The notes under the pieces: generated by a model
Databases searched by the model: none
The model's input: only the letters and a program-made list of their open reading frames with translations
Told to the model about the DNA's origin: nothing
Part shown: positions 16,148-24,059 of the stretch, one piece after another
How positions within the stretch are numbered: position 1 is the stretch's first letter
How the letters are laid out: every line of letters starts with the position of its first letter
Assembly: GCF_007096635.1 (NCBI RefSeq)
Contig: NZ_VKAA01000021.1
Location: 50,575 to 114,574, forward strand
Length of the DNA: 64,000 bases
DNA from: Mycolicibacterium sp. 018/SC-01/001
GTDB taxonomy: Bacteria; Actinomycetota; Actinomycetes; Mycobacteriales; Mycobacteriaceae
Direction: 5' to 3'
Translations under genes and position numbers: made by a program

Positions 16148-17239
16148 CTAGTACCGCCGGACGTTGTGAATTGGTGCGGAAGAGATCGGCGCGACTTTCA
16201 CCGGCGTTCCGAACGTGGACGCGTGAACCATCATCCCGTCACCGATGTAAATCCCCGCATGAGAGACATCACCATAAAAGGTCACGATGTCACCGGGCTG
16301 CATATCAGAAACAGCCACCGCCTGCCCGCCCTGCGCGAGCGCTTGACTTGACCGGGGCAACGACTTCCCGTTCTGCAGGAACGCCCACTTGATCAGCCCT
16401 GAGCAATCGAACGCATCCGGGCCTGTGGCGCCCCACGAATACGGTGATCCCACCCGTGTCAGGGCAGCTTGCACGACCGCAGTTCCGCCCCCGAAGGGTT
16501 CGCCGCCGGCCGGGCCCGGCATGGCCACGATGCTTGGATCGTTCGACGGCGAGGACGGCGGCAGCGGTGGGGGCGGCGGCCCCGGATCGGCCAAGATGGC
16601 CCGCTGATCAGGCGTCAGAGCCTCGTAGCGAGCCTGCACGGCAGCAATCTGCTCCTGCATTCGGCGTTGTTTGGCATCGAGGTCCGTTCGCACCGCCGCG
16701 GCCTCGTCGGACGCGATCCGTGCTTGTGCTGCCGACTTCGAAGACTGATCTGCGGCTGCGGCTGCACGCGTACTCGCCGATCGGAACGCGGCCATTTGCA
16801 CAGTCAGCTCCGAGGCAACCGTCTTCTGGACCGCCAGCTGATCTATGAGGTCCTGGGGAGACGTTGCCGTCAATGCCGCCGCCAAGGTGTCGGTACGGCC
16901 ACCCATGTATGCAGAGGCGGCCAGCTCATCGACTGCAGCCTGATACGTCGCCAGATCGGCCGACGCCACATCGACGGTCGCACGATCAGAGGCCGCCTTT
17001 TTCTCCGCGACCTGCTGAGCGGCGAGCTTCTCGTCGAGGTCGATTTGCGCGGTGTGAATCTGCTCTGTGGTCTGCTCAGCAACACGCGATAATTCGGTCA
17101 GTTCGGCAAGCGCATCAGCCGCAGGCTCAGCGTTCACGTCGGTCGCCAGAAGCGCAGCAACAATACCGATCGCCGCCAAGATGAAGGCGAGCCGTTTACC
17201 CAGCGCGCGCGATGGGGCCTCAAGCACAGGCAAAGTCAC
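16148..17239 (-). CDS. Secreted NlpC/P60 endopeptidase with coiled coil, RipC-like
   Basis: 363 residues from the GTG at 17239, which has GAAGG upstream; a longer frame to 17371 would run through the operator and is rejected. A signal peptide (LAFILAAIGIVAALLATDVNA) precedes a coiled coil (about residues 50-215), a Pro-rich linker (PPPPPLPPS) and the catalytic domain. The triad is Cys in FDCSGLIKW, His in DVSHAGIYIG and His in MVHASTFG. The third residue is therefore His, as in most NlpC/P60 enzymes, not Glu as in the two other copies in this window. The layout resembles M. tuberculosis RipC (Rv2190c), except that the catalytic domain is the C-terminal unit. Operator site 6 lies about 30-50 bp upstream. 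Confidence 0.9.
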   Translation of the reverse strand: MTLPVLEAPSRALGKRLAFILAAIGIVAALLATDVNAEPAADALAELTELSRVAEQTTEQIHTAQIDLDEKLAAQQVAEKKAASDRATVDVASADLATYQAAVDELAASAYMGGRTDTLAAALTATSPQDLIDQLAVQKTVASELTVQMAAFRSASTRAAAAADQSSKSAAQARIASDEAAAVRTDLDAKQRRMQEQIAAVQARYEALTPDQRAILADPGPPPPPLPPSSPSNDPSIVAMPGPAGGEPFGGGTAVVQAALTRVGSPYSWGATGPDAFDCSGLIKWAFLQNGKSLPRSSQALAQGGQAVAVSDMQPGDIVTFYGDVSHAGIYIGDGMMVHASTFGTPVKVAPISSAPIHNVRRY

Positions 17240-17267
17240 AACAGCGGAAACCTTCGGTGAGGTACGA

Positions 17268-17290
17268 AAGTACGTAGCAGGTACGTAGGT
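17268..17290 (-). promoter_or_regulatory. CTACGTAG-type operator, site 6
   Basis: GTACGTAG (17270-17277) and GTACGTAG (17281-17288) start 11 bp apart. On the minus strand they read CTACGTAC, upstream of the RipC-like gene. A possible minus-strand -10 (TACTTT) overlaps the site at about 17264-17269. Confidence 0.72.
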
Positions 17291-18627
17291 CACGGTTAGG
17301 TTACGAGGTCGCCGGGCTGCTGTCCAGCCGGCAACAACGGGGCGACGGCCCTCTTCTTGAGGTCTCGACACCCCTCATGTACCGCGCGCCGCGATTACGA
17401 GACATGGCCGAGTTGGGTCTCCGGACTGTCGCACCAGCTGTGCGTGGACCCGTTCTCTCGACTGTCCCCCATCGCACGTTTGACCTGGGGTCCGCGGCTG
17501 CCATCCACCTCGGTCAGCATCCACCAGACAACTGGTCTGTCCCTAAACCAGCTGGGCAACAAGGCGGGGCCGACCGCCGCCTTACCCTGCTGAGCTTCAG
17601 CAACTCGCTGCGTGTTTACATCGACGATCTTCGTCGAGAGACGATGCGCGCCACACTGCTGTGCCCGGATAGCCGGCGTCGCCGCCCTGGCCGTGGCTCG
17701 ACGCCCCACGGAGCCGCCCCCACTGCGGTGGTCCTCCAACGCGGCTGAGCGCCCCAGCGCAAGCCTCACGTCAACCCTTCCAGCTTCCTCGGCTCGACGT
17801 TGCGACAACCGCCGCCACGGCCCGCTTAGCACCACCCAGCGCGTCTGCCGAGACCGCAGGAGACCACATCAGCGACCGCAGTTGCTTGCCACGGTGTGGG
17901 CTGGGCGCCAAGCAGCACCGCCTGCACCGCGGCGGCATCCCAGTCGTGCCGCATCGCATCGCACAGCGCCACCAATCATGCGCGCCGCACGCCGCGACTA
18001 TCGAAGCGCCGCACCGCATGCCGGCCGCCGCGACACATCCGCGCCACCCGCACCATATTGTCGCCCTGGGAGCTCGAAACGACGCGCTGCTGGACGTCTA
18101 GGTCAGCCGCGATCTTCACGCACACCGGCTTCCGCGCTCGTGCAAACCCAGCACTCTCACGGCCATGCTTCCGATGCCGATCGCCAACGCGTACTGATGC
18201 GGACGCACGCACAACCCAGCCGCCGCGGGTCAAAAAGAGGCCGAAAGCGTTTCTTGCCGATCGCCCCGGTCCAGATATTGCAGTCTGAAGGCATTGGGCC
18301 GCAACCACGTGACTCTCGTAGCGCACATTCGGGGGCGTGCAGCCGTCGACCGACGATCAATTGGCCCGCGCTTCTCCTGGCCCTCGACCAACAGCAACAC
18401 GCGGCGCGGCCACAGCGGCGTTCGAAGACACCACAGGCCGGCCACCGTGGACCAGGAGCTGACCGCTGCCAGGTGTGGTTCCTCAACGCACGTCGGTCTG
18501 CTCATCACTGCCCCGCCAGCACCGTGCTGCTCCTGGCGGGAGCCGTCGCGCGCCGCGCACCGCGGCCGGGTGGTCACGCCTCCCGTGCTCCACGTTGTCA
18601 GCTCATTGCCGACCGTCAACGTAGTTG
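17291..18627. other. Degenerate region with probable gene remnants
   Basis: About 1.3 kb without a credible intact gene. A long frame on the plus strand (17612-18979) has Arg/Pro/Ala-rich composition typical of a shadow. On the minus strand, about 17830-17975 encodes a protein-like stretch (WDAAAVQAVLLGAQPTPW, then VADVVSCGLGRRAGW) that is interrupted by in-frame stops on both sides, so a decayed gene is likely. I cannot name it. A single half-site (ACGTAG) is at about 18620. Confidence 0.5.
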
Positions 18628-19095
18628 TCACGCCGAGGCCGCCTCGGGATTGTCTGTAGCTCCGCCGCCGGTGCCTTCTGACGGACCGACAACACCAAAG
18701 CCGCCTAGTGCATGCGAACCCTTTCTCGCCGTGCGCTTCTCGATCTTCGGTGCGTGCCTCAGCATGGCCCTGACTTCGCCGAGACCGTCGCCGGTCAGTT
18801 CAGCGATCGTCGTCAGCGTCTCACCACTTTGCCGCAACAGCCTGATTGCCGCGCCGGCCGCGGCCCGAGTGCCGGCGCGCCGCTTGGTGGCCTCGGCGCG
18901 TACCTGTTCGATCACCGCGGCCAACCGTTCGGCCTCCCAGGCGTCGATCTCGGCCAGCCGAGCCTTGGCCACCATGTAGTTCGCCGCGTTCTCGATGTTC
19001 GCCTTCTCCCGAGCCGCGCGGGCCTCGTTGGCGCGCCTGGTCGCCTCGCGCGCTCGTCGCCGGGCTTCCACCTTGGACGTTCCTGCAGCTGTCAT
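18628..19095 (-). CDS. Small coiled-coil/HTH-like protein beside recombination module
   Basis: 155 residues from the ATG at 19095. The first 85 residues are almost entirely helical and charged (VEARRRAREATRRANEARA). Next is an HTH-like segment (AIRLLRQSGETLTTIAELT then LGEVRAMLRHAPK), which resembles the helix-turn-helix of small resolvase or sigma-like regulators. The Gly/Ser-rich tail is disordered. I recall related hypothetical proteins in mycobacteria and rhodococci beside the same recombinase trio, but no function is assigned. It is divergent from the recombinase operon, with the shared upstream region 19096-19489 between them. No clear ribosome site is seen, so leaderless translation is possible. 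Confidence 0.7.
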   Translation of the reverse strand: MTAAGTSKVEARRRAREATRRANEARAAREKANIENAANYMVAKARLAEIDAWEAERLAAVIEQVRAEATKRRAGTRAAAGAAIRLLRQSGETLTTIAELTGDGLGEVRAMLRHAPKIEKRTARKGSHALGGFGVVGPSEGTGGGATDNPEAASA

Positions 19096-19489
19096 GACCG
19101 CGACACTAGGAGCAACCGAGGCGTGACGGCCACCACCACAGCCACATTCGCTGTCCACCAATTTTTGCCGGCGCGCCTGAAGAACCAATGCCACACCTCG
19201 CCCGACATTCACCCTCCGCCTGACCGCCACCCCGCCGCCGTACCCCAGCTGCCTCGCCATCACCCCTGCTTCTGCGTTCCCTTAAAGCCAACACACCTCT
19301 TGCATTTAGGGGTGGAAGGTCGCGAATCAACCTGAAGTTGACGCGTATATCTGGCGCATGGGACCAGCGCCGGATGCGCTTCATTGAACCACTTTCGTGT
19401 TCCTCCTGGTAGACGGATTTCGCTCGCAGGTGTGGTAACTTGCGGTTGTCATTGACAACTCTAAGTTGACGATAGATGGAGGTTCTCTT
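19096..19489. promoter_or_regulatory. Divergent regulatory region of the recombination module, with inverted repeats
   Basis: Two inverted repeats are visible: TCAAC-CTGAA-GTTGA (19327-19341) and GTTGTC-ATT-GACAAC (19445-19459). AAGTTGACG occurs at 19335-19343 and again at 19463-19471. A loosely related repeat, CAAAG-TTGTT-CTTTG (22464-22478), lies beyond the far end of the operon. These may be binding sites for the XRE-type protein or recombination sites; nothing in the sequence decides between these. Confidence 0.5.
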
Positions 19490-20617
19490 GTGAGCGTTCC
19501 GGGGTCGGCGCACTTGGTTCTTGCCTCGGGCGTGGTTCACCTGGACGAGGCCAGCGCAGTCTTCGAAGCGATGCTGTCTGGGTGGGGTCGTCAACAGGCG
19601 TCTCGGCTACTCGCTGCTGAGGCCACGATCGAGCCGCGGCTGGCGTTGGTGCGGCGGTTCGCAGAGTTCGCCGGGGCGCCTCCGTGGGACTGGACTGCCG
19701 GCGATGTCGAAGACTTCACGGCCGCTTTGATGTCGGGCCCGGAACGCAAAGCACCGTCGACCATTCGCGGCTATCACATGTCGTTGCGGATGTTCTGCGA
19801 CTACCTACTCGATAGCCGCTACGGTTGGATCGCGCAATGCGAGAACAGGTTCGGACGGATCCCATCGCAGGTCTGTCACGACTACAACACCGCCGCGCAT
19901 CTGGTCGACTACGAGGGCAAGCCCGCGCGTCGCCCGTTCACCTACGACGAACTGGAAACATTGTTCGATTTCCTCGATGATCGCGTCGATGTTCTCGCTC
20001 GGTCCAGGAACAAAGGCGCGTTCGCGGCGCTGCGCGACGCACAGATGATCAAGACGGCCTACGCCTTCGGTTTACGCCGCCGCGAGCTGTGCTATCTCGA
20101 TCTCGCCGACCTGCGTCCGAACTCGCGGATGCCGGCCTGGGGCACGTTCGGCGCCGTCCACGTTCGCTACGCCAAATCACGTCGCGGCAGCTCTCCCAGG
20201 CGTCGCACCGTGCTCGCCGTTCCGGAGTTCGACTGGGTGATCGACGGACTGCGCCAATGGGTCGACCACGGCCGCCCACTCCTCAGCCCCGGGAACCGTC
20301 AAGAGCTCTGGCTGACCGAGCGTCGACGGCGCGTGGCGACCAAGACCATGGATAGGCGATTCGCCGTCGCACGGGTGCAAGCGGGACTGCCTGCCGAGCT
20401 CACCTTGCACTGCCTGCGGCACTCCTATGTCACCCATCTGATCGAGTTCGGTTATCCGGAGCGGTTCGTCACCGAACAGGTGGGGCACTCGTATGCCTCG
20501 ACCACCGCGATCTATACCTCGGTGTCCGACGACTTCAAGACCAAAACACTGCAGGCGGCGCTGCGCCGCGTCTACGGATCATCCACGACGACAGGTGAAG
20601 GCGGAGATGAGCACTAG
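19490..20617 (+). CDS. Tyrosine recombinase, first gene of coupled trio
   Basis: 375 residues from the GTG at 19490, with GGAGG seven bases upstream (an earlier ATG at 19466 overlaps that ribosome site). An N-terminal SAM-like core-binding domain (about 40-115) precedes the catalytic domain. All key residues are present: Arg in GLRRRELCYLDL, the Lys-bearing hairpin (VRYAKSRRGS), HCLRHSYVTHL (His-x-x-Arg), QVGHSYASTTAIY (His and the nucleophilic Tyr). It should be an active integrase-type enzyme. The stop overlaps the start of the next gene by 11 bp. The trio probably moves or rearranges its own segment; the sites are unknown. Confidence 0.92.
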   Translation: MSVPGSAHLVLASGVVHLDEASAVFEAMLSGWGRQQASRLLAAEATIEPRLALVRRFAEFAGAPPWDWTAGDVEDFTAALMSGPERKAPSTIRGYHMSLRMFCDYLLDSRYGWIAQCENRFGRIPSQVCHDYNTAAHLVDYEGKPARRPFTYDELETLFDFLDDRVDVLARSRNKGAFAALRDAQMIKTAYAFGLRRRELCYLDLADLRPNSRMPAWGTFGAVHVRYAKSRRGSSPRRRTVLAVPEFDWVIDGLRQWVDHGRPLLSPGNRQELWLTERRRRVATKTMDRRFAVARVQAGLPAELTLHCLRHSYVTHLIEFGYPERFVTEQVGHSYASTTAIYTSVSDDFKTKTLQAALRRVYGSSTTTGEGGDEH

Positions 20618-20939
20618 GACCGTGCTGCGGTGGAACCTGCGTCAGCTGATGGCCCAGAACGGAATGTTCGCCACCACCGACCTTGTCGCACCGCTGCACG
20701 AGCGTGGCGTGGAGATCTCCCGACAGATGGTGCACCGGATCGCGACCAAGCCCCCGCAGCGCATCAATCTCGACCTGCTCGCCGCCCTCTGCGACATCTT
20801 GTCGTGCACGCCCAACGACCTGCTCGAGCTCGTCGCCGAACAAGTCCGTGAGGCGCCCGCGGTCAACGACAGCGGACCCGGCATCGGCGACCTGCGACCC
20901 ATCCGCGCCACCATCCGCCGCCCCCACGACAACCAGTGA
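20607..20939 (+). CDS. XRE (Cro/C1-type) HTH protein, second gene of trio
   Basis: 110 residues from the ATG at 20607, inside the end of the recombinase gene, with GGCGGAG upstream. The HTH spans about residues 8-75 (LRQLMAQNGMFATTDLVAPL, then ISRQMVHRIATKPPQRINL and LAALCDILSCTPNDLLE), the compact XRE form also seen in toxin-antitoxin and phage regulators. It probably controls the operon or acts as a directionality factor. It is coupled to the next gene by a GTGA overlap. Confidence 0.85.
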   Translation: MSTRTVLRWNLRQLMAQNGMFATTDLVAPLHERGVEISRQMVHRIATKPPQRINLDLLAALCDILSCTPNDLLELVAEQVREAPAVNDSGPGIGDLRPIRATIRRPHDNQ

Positions 20940-22402
20940 CTCAGCGGGCCTGCTGGGAGTGTGCAAGCACCATCCGGCTAACCCCACTGACGCACGGGCG
21001 TCGCATCTGTGTCGCATGCCGTCGCAGACGGCACTATCACCCCGAGAAATGCCCGCGGTGTGAGACCGTGCGGCCACTGGCGTGGCAGCTCGACGATGCC
21101 ATCGTGTGCGCCTCCTGCGCCGGTGTCGCATCGATCTTCACCTGCAGCGAATGCGGCCGCGAAGAACACCCCTACGGGTTCTACCGATGCGCCCGCTGCT
21201 TCCTACGCGAGCGCCTCACCGAGCTGCTCACCGACCCGATCAGCGGCACGATTCATCACCGACTACGGCCCGTGTTCGACGAACTGATCAACGCCGACCG
21301 CCCACAGACGGTGCTCTGGTGGCTGCGAAAGAAGCCCGGTACCGGCCCGCAGCTCCTTCGCGACATGGCCTGCGGAACGCGTGAAATCAGCCACGACACC
21401 TTCAGCGATCTTCCCTCGGACCGAGCCCACGATTACTTGCGCAGCCTCCTGGTCGCGGTCGGCGTTCTGGGCCCGATCGACATCCGCGTCGAACGGATGC
21501 TGCCCTGGATCGAGGACGTTGTAGCCGAGCTTCCGGCCGAAGACGCCGCCATCGTTCGCCGATTCGCGCATTGGCATGTACTGCGCCAGATGCGCAAGGC
21601 CTCCCACGAGAACCGGCTGACGAGATCGATGACCGATGCCTGCCGTCGTCGCGTCCGCGTGGCGATTCAGTTCATGGCGTTTCTGCACACCCACGACGCC
21701 ACTCCGGCGACAGCGACACAGGAGATGCTGGAGCGCTACCAGGCGCTCCACCGGAGGCCGCTCACTGCCGAGTACGCCTTCCTCGTCTGGCTACGCCAAT
21801 CCCGCATCAACACCACACTGAGGGTCACCGATCCGCCACGGTCACCTCCCTCGGTAACCGTCTCGGATTCCCAGCGGTGGGCCGCCGTCGGGCGGCTGCT
21901 GCACGACGACACAATCCGCCGCAAAACCCGCATCGCGGGACTGCTCACATTGTTGTTCGCCCAACCTCTTTCGCGCATCGTCGCCCTGCGATCAAGCCAA
22001 ATCTCGATCTCCGACGATCACGCCGTGCATGTCGTCTTCGCCGCCATCCCCATCCAAATGCCTCCCCTACTCGACGACCTCATCCGCGAGCATCTGGAGC
22101 AGCAATGCGAAAGCCGCTACACCCCATCCCATACGGGCTGGCTGTTCCCCGGCCGACTTCCCGGCACCCACCTGTCCACCGAGAACATCCGCACCCAGCT
22201 CGTCGCGGTCGGGGTGAAACCCTACGAACATCGCAAAGCCGCGCTCTTCCAGCTCGCCAGCGACATGCCCGCACCCGTGCTGGCCGAACTGCTCGCGATC
22301 ACCACCAAGAACGCAGCCGCCTGGGCCAAACTCGCCGCCCGCGACTGGACCGATTACGTCACCGAACGCGGCAGATCAATGCCGCATCGAAGGCGGAGCT
22401 AA
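20936..22402 (+). CDS. Zinc-ribbon, recombinase-like protein with degraded catalytic site, third gene of trio
   Basis: 488 residues. The N-terminus has four Cys pairs (CWEC...CVAC, CPRC...CASC, CSEC...CARC) that form zinc ribbons to about residue 90. The C-terminal half (about 240-480) follows the outline of a tyrosine recombinase: a core-binding-like stretch and then LLTLLFAQPLSRIVALRSSQ, where Arg fits the first catalytic Arg. The box II region reads EHRKAALFQLASDMPAP and the end AITTKNAAAWAKLAARDW, so the His-x-x-Arg pattern, the Gly-His and a clear Tyr nucleophile are missing or shifted. It is probably an accessory or structural recombinase subunit rather than an enzyme. Start GTG, overlapping the XRE gene by 4 bp. 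Confidence 0.8.
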   Translation: MTQRACWECASTIRLTPLTHGRRICVACRRRRHYHPEKCPRCETVRPLAWQLDDAIVCASCAGVASIFTCSECGREEHPYGFYRCARCFLRERLTELLTDPISGTIHHRLRPVFDELINADRPQTVLWWLRKKPGTGPQLLRDMACGTREISHDTFSDLPSDRAHDYLRSLLVAVGVLGPIDIRVERMLPWIEDVVAELPAEDAAIVRRFAHWHVLRQMRKASHENRLTRSMTDACRRRVRVAIQFMAFLHTHDATPATATQEMLERYQALHRRPLTAEYAFLVWLRQSRINTTLRVTDPPRSPPSVTVSDSQRWAAVGRLLHDDTIRRKTRIAGLLTLLFAQPLSRIVALRSSQISISDDHAVHVVFAAIPIQMPPLLDDLIREHLEQQCESRYTPSHTGWLFPGRLPGTHLSTENIRTQLVAVGVKPYEHRKAALFQLASDMPAPVLAELLAITTKNAAAWAKLAARDWTDYVTERGRSMPHRRRS

Positions 22403-22751
22403 CTCGCAACAGCGATGTCGTAACCACTCCATGCCGCCGAGGCCACGATTCGCCTGCTCTCGTCAAAGTTGTTCTTTGTCAATCCTCCTCGCCACAAGTC
22501 AAGCAATCGAGAAACGGGTTCAAGCAGTTGCGCGCCCTCAAGCGTCTGAGACGCCGAACCGCGGGTGACCTGCACTTCGGGTAGCTCACTACCCTGCTGC
22601 GAGTCTCCGCACCTCGCTGTGGAACGGAAACCAGCGTACGGCCTCGCCGATGATGGCGACGAATGGTCCTTCGATGCCATCACCGACGCGATTTGCGAGA
22701 GGCGAAAAGGGCCCGAAGACCAGCCGGCTCGACATTGTGATTTCGTTGTGC
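22403..22751. other. Gap between recombination module and lipid-type block
   Basis: About 350 bases with no credible gene. It contains CAAAG-TTGTT-CTTTG at 22464-22478, which may be the right-hand counterpart of the repeats at 19445. No terminator was recognised. Confidence 0.5.
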
Positions 22752-23444
22752 CTAGCGAGCTGAGCGCGCCGGGCGGCCCGTCTTCTTGGTGGCGATGTTC
22801 GATTTTATGGCGTCGCTGTCGGTGTTGCGGTGGGCGGCGAGAAAGTCATCGACGATGTTCGCGCAGTCATTGTGAGTGATAGTGCGAAGCCCGGTCATTC
22901 GGGCGAAGGCGAGTGGTCCGACGAGTTGGCAAAGCGCCAGTTCCTGGTCGAAGTCGTTGAGTTCGGCTTGAGCTTTTGGGCTGGTGAGTACGGCGTCAAA
23001 TGGTTGACGATATTGATCGACAACTCGGGTCCGTAGCGCCCCGGATGTGTGGCGGTCTTCCGCTTGGGCATTGGAGCCGGTGGGCCCCAATGAGAGCCAC
23101 GCGAGTGTCGTGACATGCAGCGGTGCGTCGTTGAAAAGGGCGGCTTGGCGGCTGAGCAATTCGATCAGCTGCTCACGGAGGGGTCCGCTGGTCGGTGCCG
23201 GAGTGGTCACTTGTGGAAGTAGGCGTTCGAACGTGGCTGCCAGTAAATGCGACGAACTGTGGAAGTGGCGGTACAGCGTGGTTCGGGCCACTTTGGATGC
23301 TTTGGTGACGGCATCGATAGTGACCGCTTCCACCCCACCGGTGCTCAGTAGCGTTGCCGCAGCATCCAGCAGCCGGGTGCGTGACCGGATGAGCCGAGGG
23401 TCCACGTCGTCGTCAGGGACGGGCACTGCCTGACTGTCGCTCAC
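22752..23444 (-). CDS. TetR-family regulator
   Basis: 230 residues from the GTG at 23444 with GAGG about 9 bases upstream; an in-frame GTG at 23471 is an alternative. The N-terminal HTH is clear (LLDAAATLLSTGGVEAVTIDAV, then ASKVARTTLYRHFHS). The C-terminal ligand domain is of the general TetR type and ends in a basic tail (KKTGRPARSAR). It is divergent from a hotdog thioesterase gene and probably controls that interval, which also holds a CGATAC-like box at 23520. Confidence 0.88.
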   Translation of the reverse strand: MSDSQAVPVPDDDVDPRLIRSRTRLLDAAATLLSTGGVEAVTIDAVTKASKVARTTLYRHFHSSSHLLAATFERLLPQVTTPAPTSGPLREQLIELLSRQAALFNDAPLHVTTLAWLSLGPTGSNAQAEDRHTSGALRTRVVDQYRQPFDAVLTSPKAQAELNDFDQELALCQLVGPLAFARMTGLRTITHNDCANIVDDFLAAHRNTDSDAIKSNIATKKTGRPARSAR

Positions 23445-23519
23445 TCGTTCACCTCGGCGGTCGATCTTCACGCGATGCTGTCACGGCAGTCTAGCAGTGT
23501 GGTACTAACGGTAGCGCAG

Positions 23520-23536
23520 CGAAACCGATCGTATTG
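23520..23536 (+). promoter_or_regulatory. CGATAC-N5-GTATCG-type operator, diverged copy
   Basis: CGAAAC-CGATC-GTATTG: each 6-bp arm differs by one base from the perfect copies at 24728 and 31837, and the spacer CGATC is nearly that of the 31.8-kb copy (CGATA). It ends 10 bp before the thioesterase start. Confidence 0.5.
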
Positions 23537-23546
23537 GAGGGTGACG

Positions 23547-24059
23547 GTGCCCGAAAGCCTGTTGCCGCCCGAGCGGCTGCCCTCGCACACCACGACATGC
23601 ATGGGTTGCGGCCCGGACAACCCCCACGGACTGCGGTTGGTGGTGCATCGTAGCGGCGACGCGGTGTACACCGATGTGACGTTCGATGAGCGCCATATCG
23701 GGGCCCCGGGCCTGGCCCATGGCGGGGCAGTGGCCGCGGCATGTGATGACGTCCTGGGCTTCACGTTGTGGATCGCCGGAACCCCGGCGGTGACCCGCAC
23801 CCTGACGGTCGAATATTTGCGGCCGGTGCCGCTGCATCAGACCCACCGGATTACTGCCCACATCGTCTCTCGTGAAGGGCGGGCGCTGCATGTCACGGCG
23901 ACAGGCACGGGTGAGGGTGGGATCGCCCGCTTCACCGCCAGTGCAGTGTTCATTGTCGTCAGCCCTGAGCACTTCGCCGCACACGGCGATGTCAGCGCTT
24001 TCGGCGATCTTCTGGAGCAGTTCTCGCGCCGCGGCGGCCTCGACCCGGAGCCGTCATGA
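23547..24059 (+). CDS. PaaI/4HBT hotdog-fold thioesterase
   Basis: 170 residues from the GTG at 23547, with GGAGG six bases upstream. The fold signature includes CMGCGPDNPHGLRL near the N-terminus and the catalytic-helix motif GLAHGGAVAAACDDVLGF, followed by TRTLTVEYLRPVPL. Such enzymes hydrolyse acyl-CoA thioesters. The C-terminal tail (FAAHGDVSAFGDLLEQFSRRG) is matched by a gene remnant at 28255-28386. The stop overlaps the next TetR gene by 4 bp. Confidence 0.9.
   Translation: MPESLLPPERLPSHTTTCMGCGPDNPHGLRLVVHRSGDAVYTDVTFDERHIGAPGLAHGGAVAAACDDVLGFTLWIAGTPAVTRTLTVEYLRPVPLHQTHRITAHIVSREGRALHVTATGTGEGGIARFTASAVFIVVSPEHFAAHGDVSAFGDLLEQFSRRGGLDPEPS

Noticed and set aside
18615..18630. Seventh CTACGTAG-type operator
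   Set aside because: Only a single ACGTAG half with no partner 11 bp away.
17612..18979. Long plus-strand frame of about 455 codons
   Set aside because: Composition is dominated by Arg, Pro, Ala and Ser with no domain-like pattern, and it runs over the coiled-coil gene on the other strand; typical of a shadow frame in high-GC DNA.
19490..22402. Tn554-type tnpA-tnpB-tnpC transposon
   Set aside because: Only one gene has a full tyrosine recombinase site, the middle gene is an XRE protein, and the third has zinc ribbons; the resemblance is in layout only.
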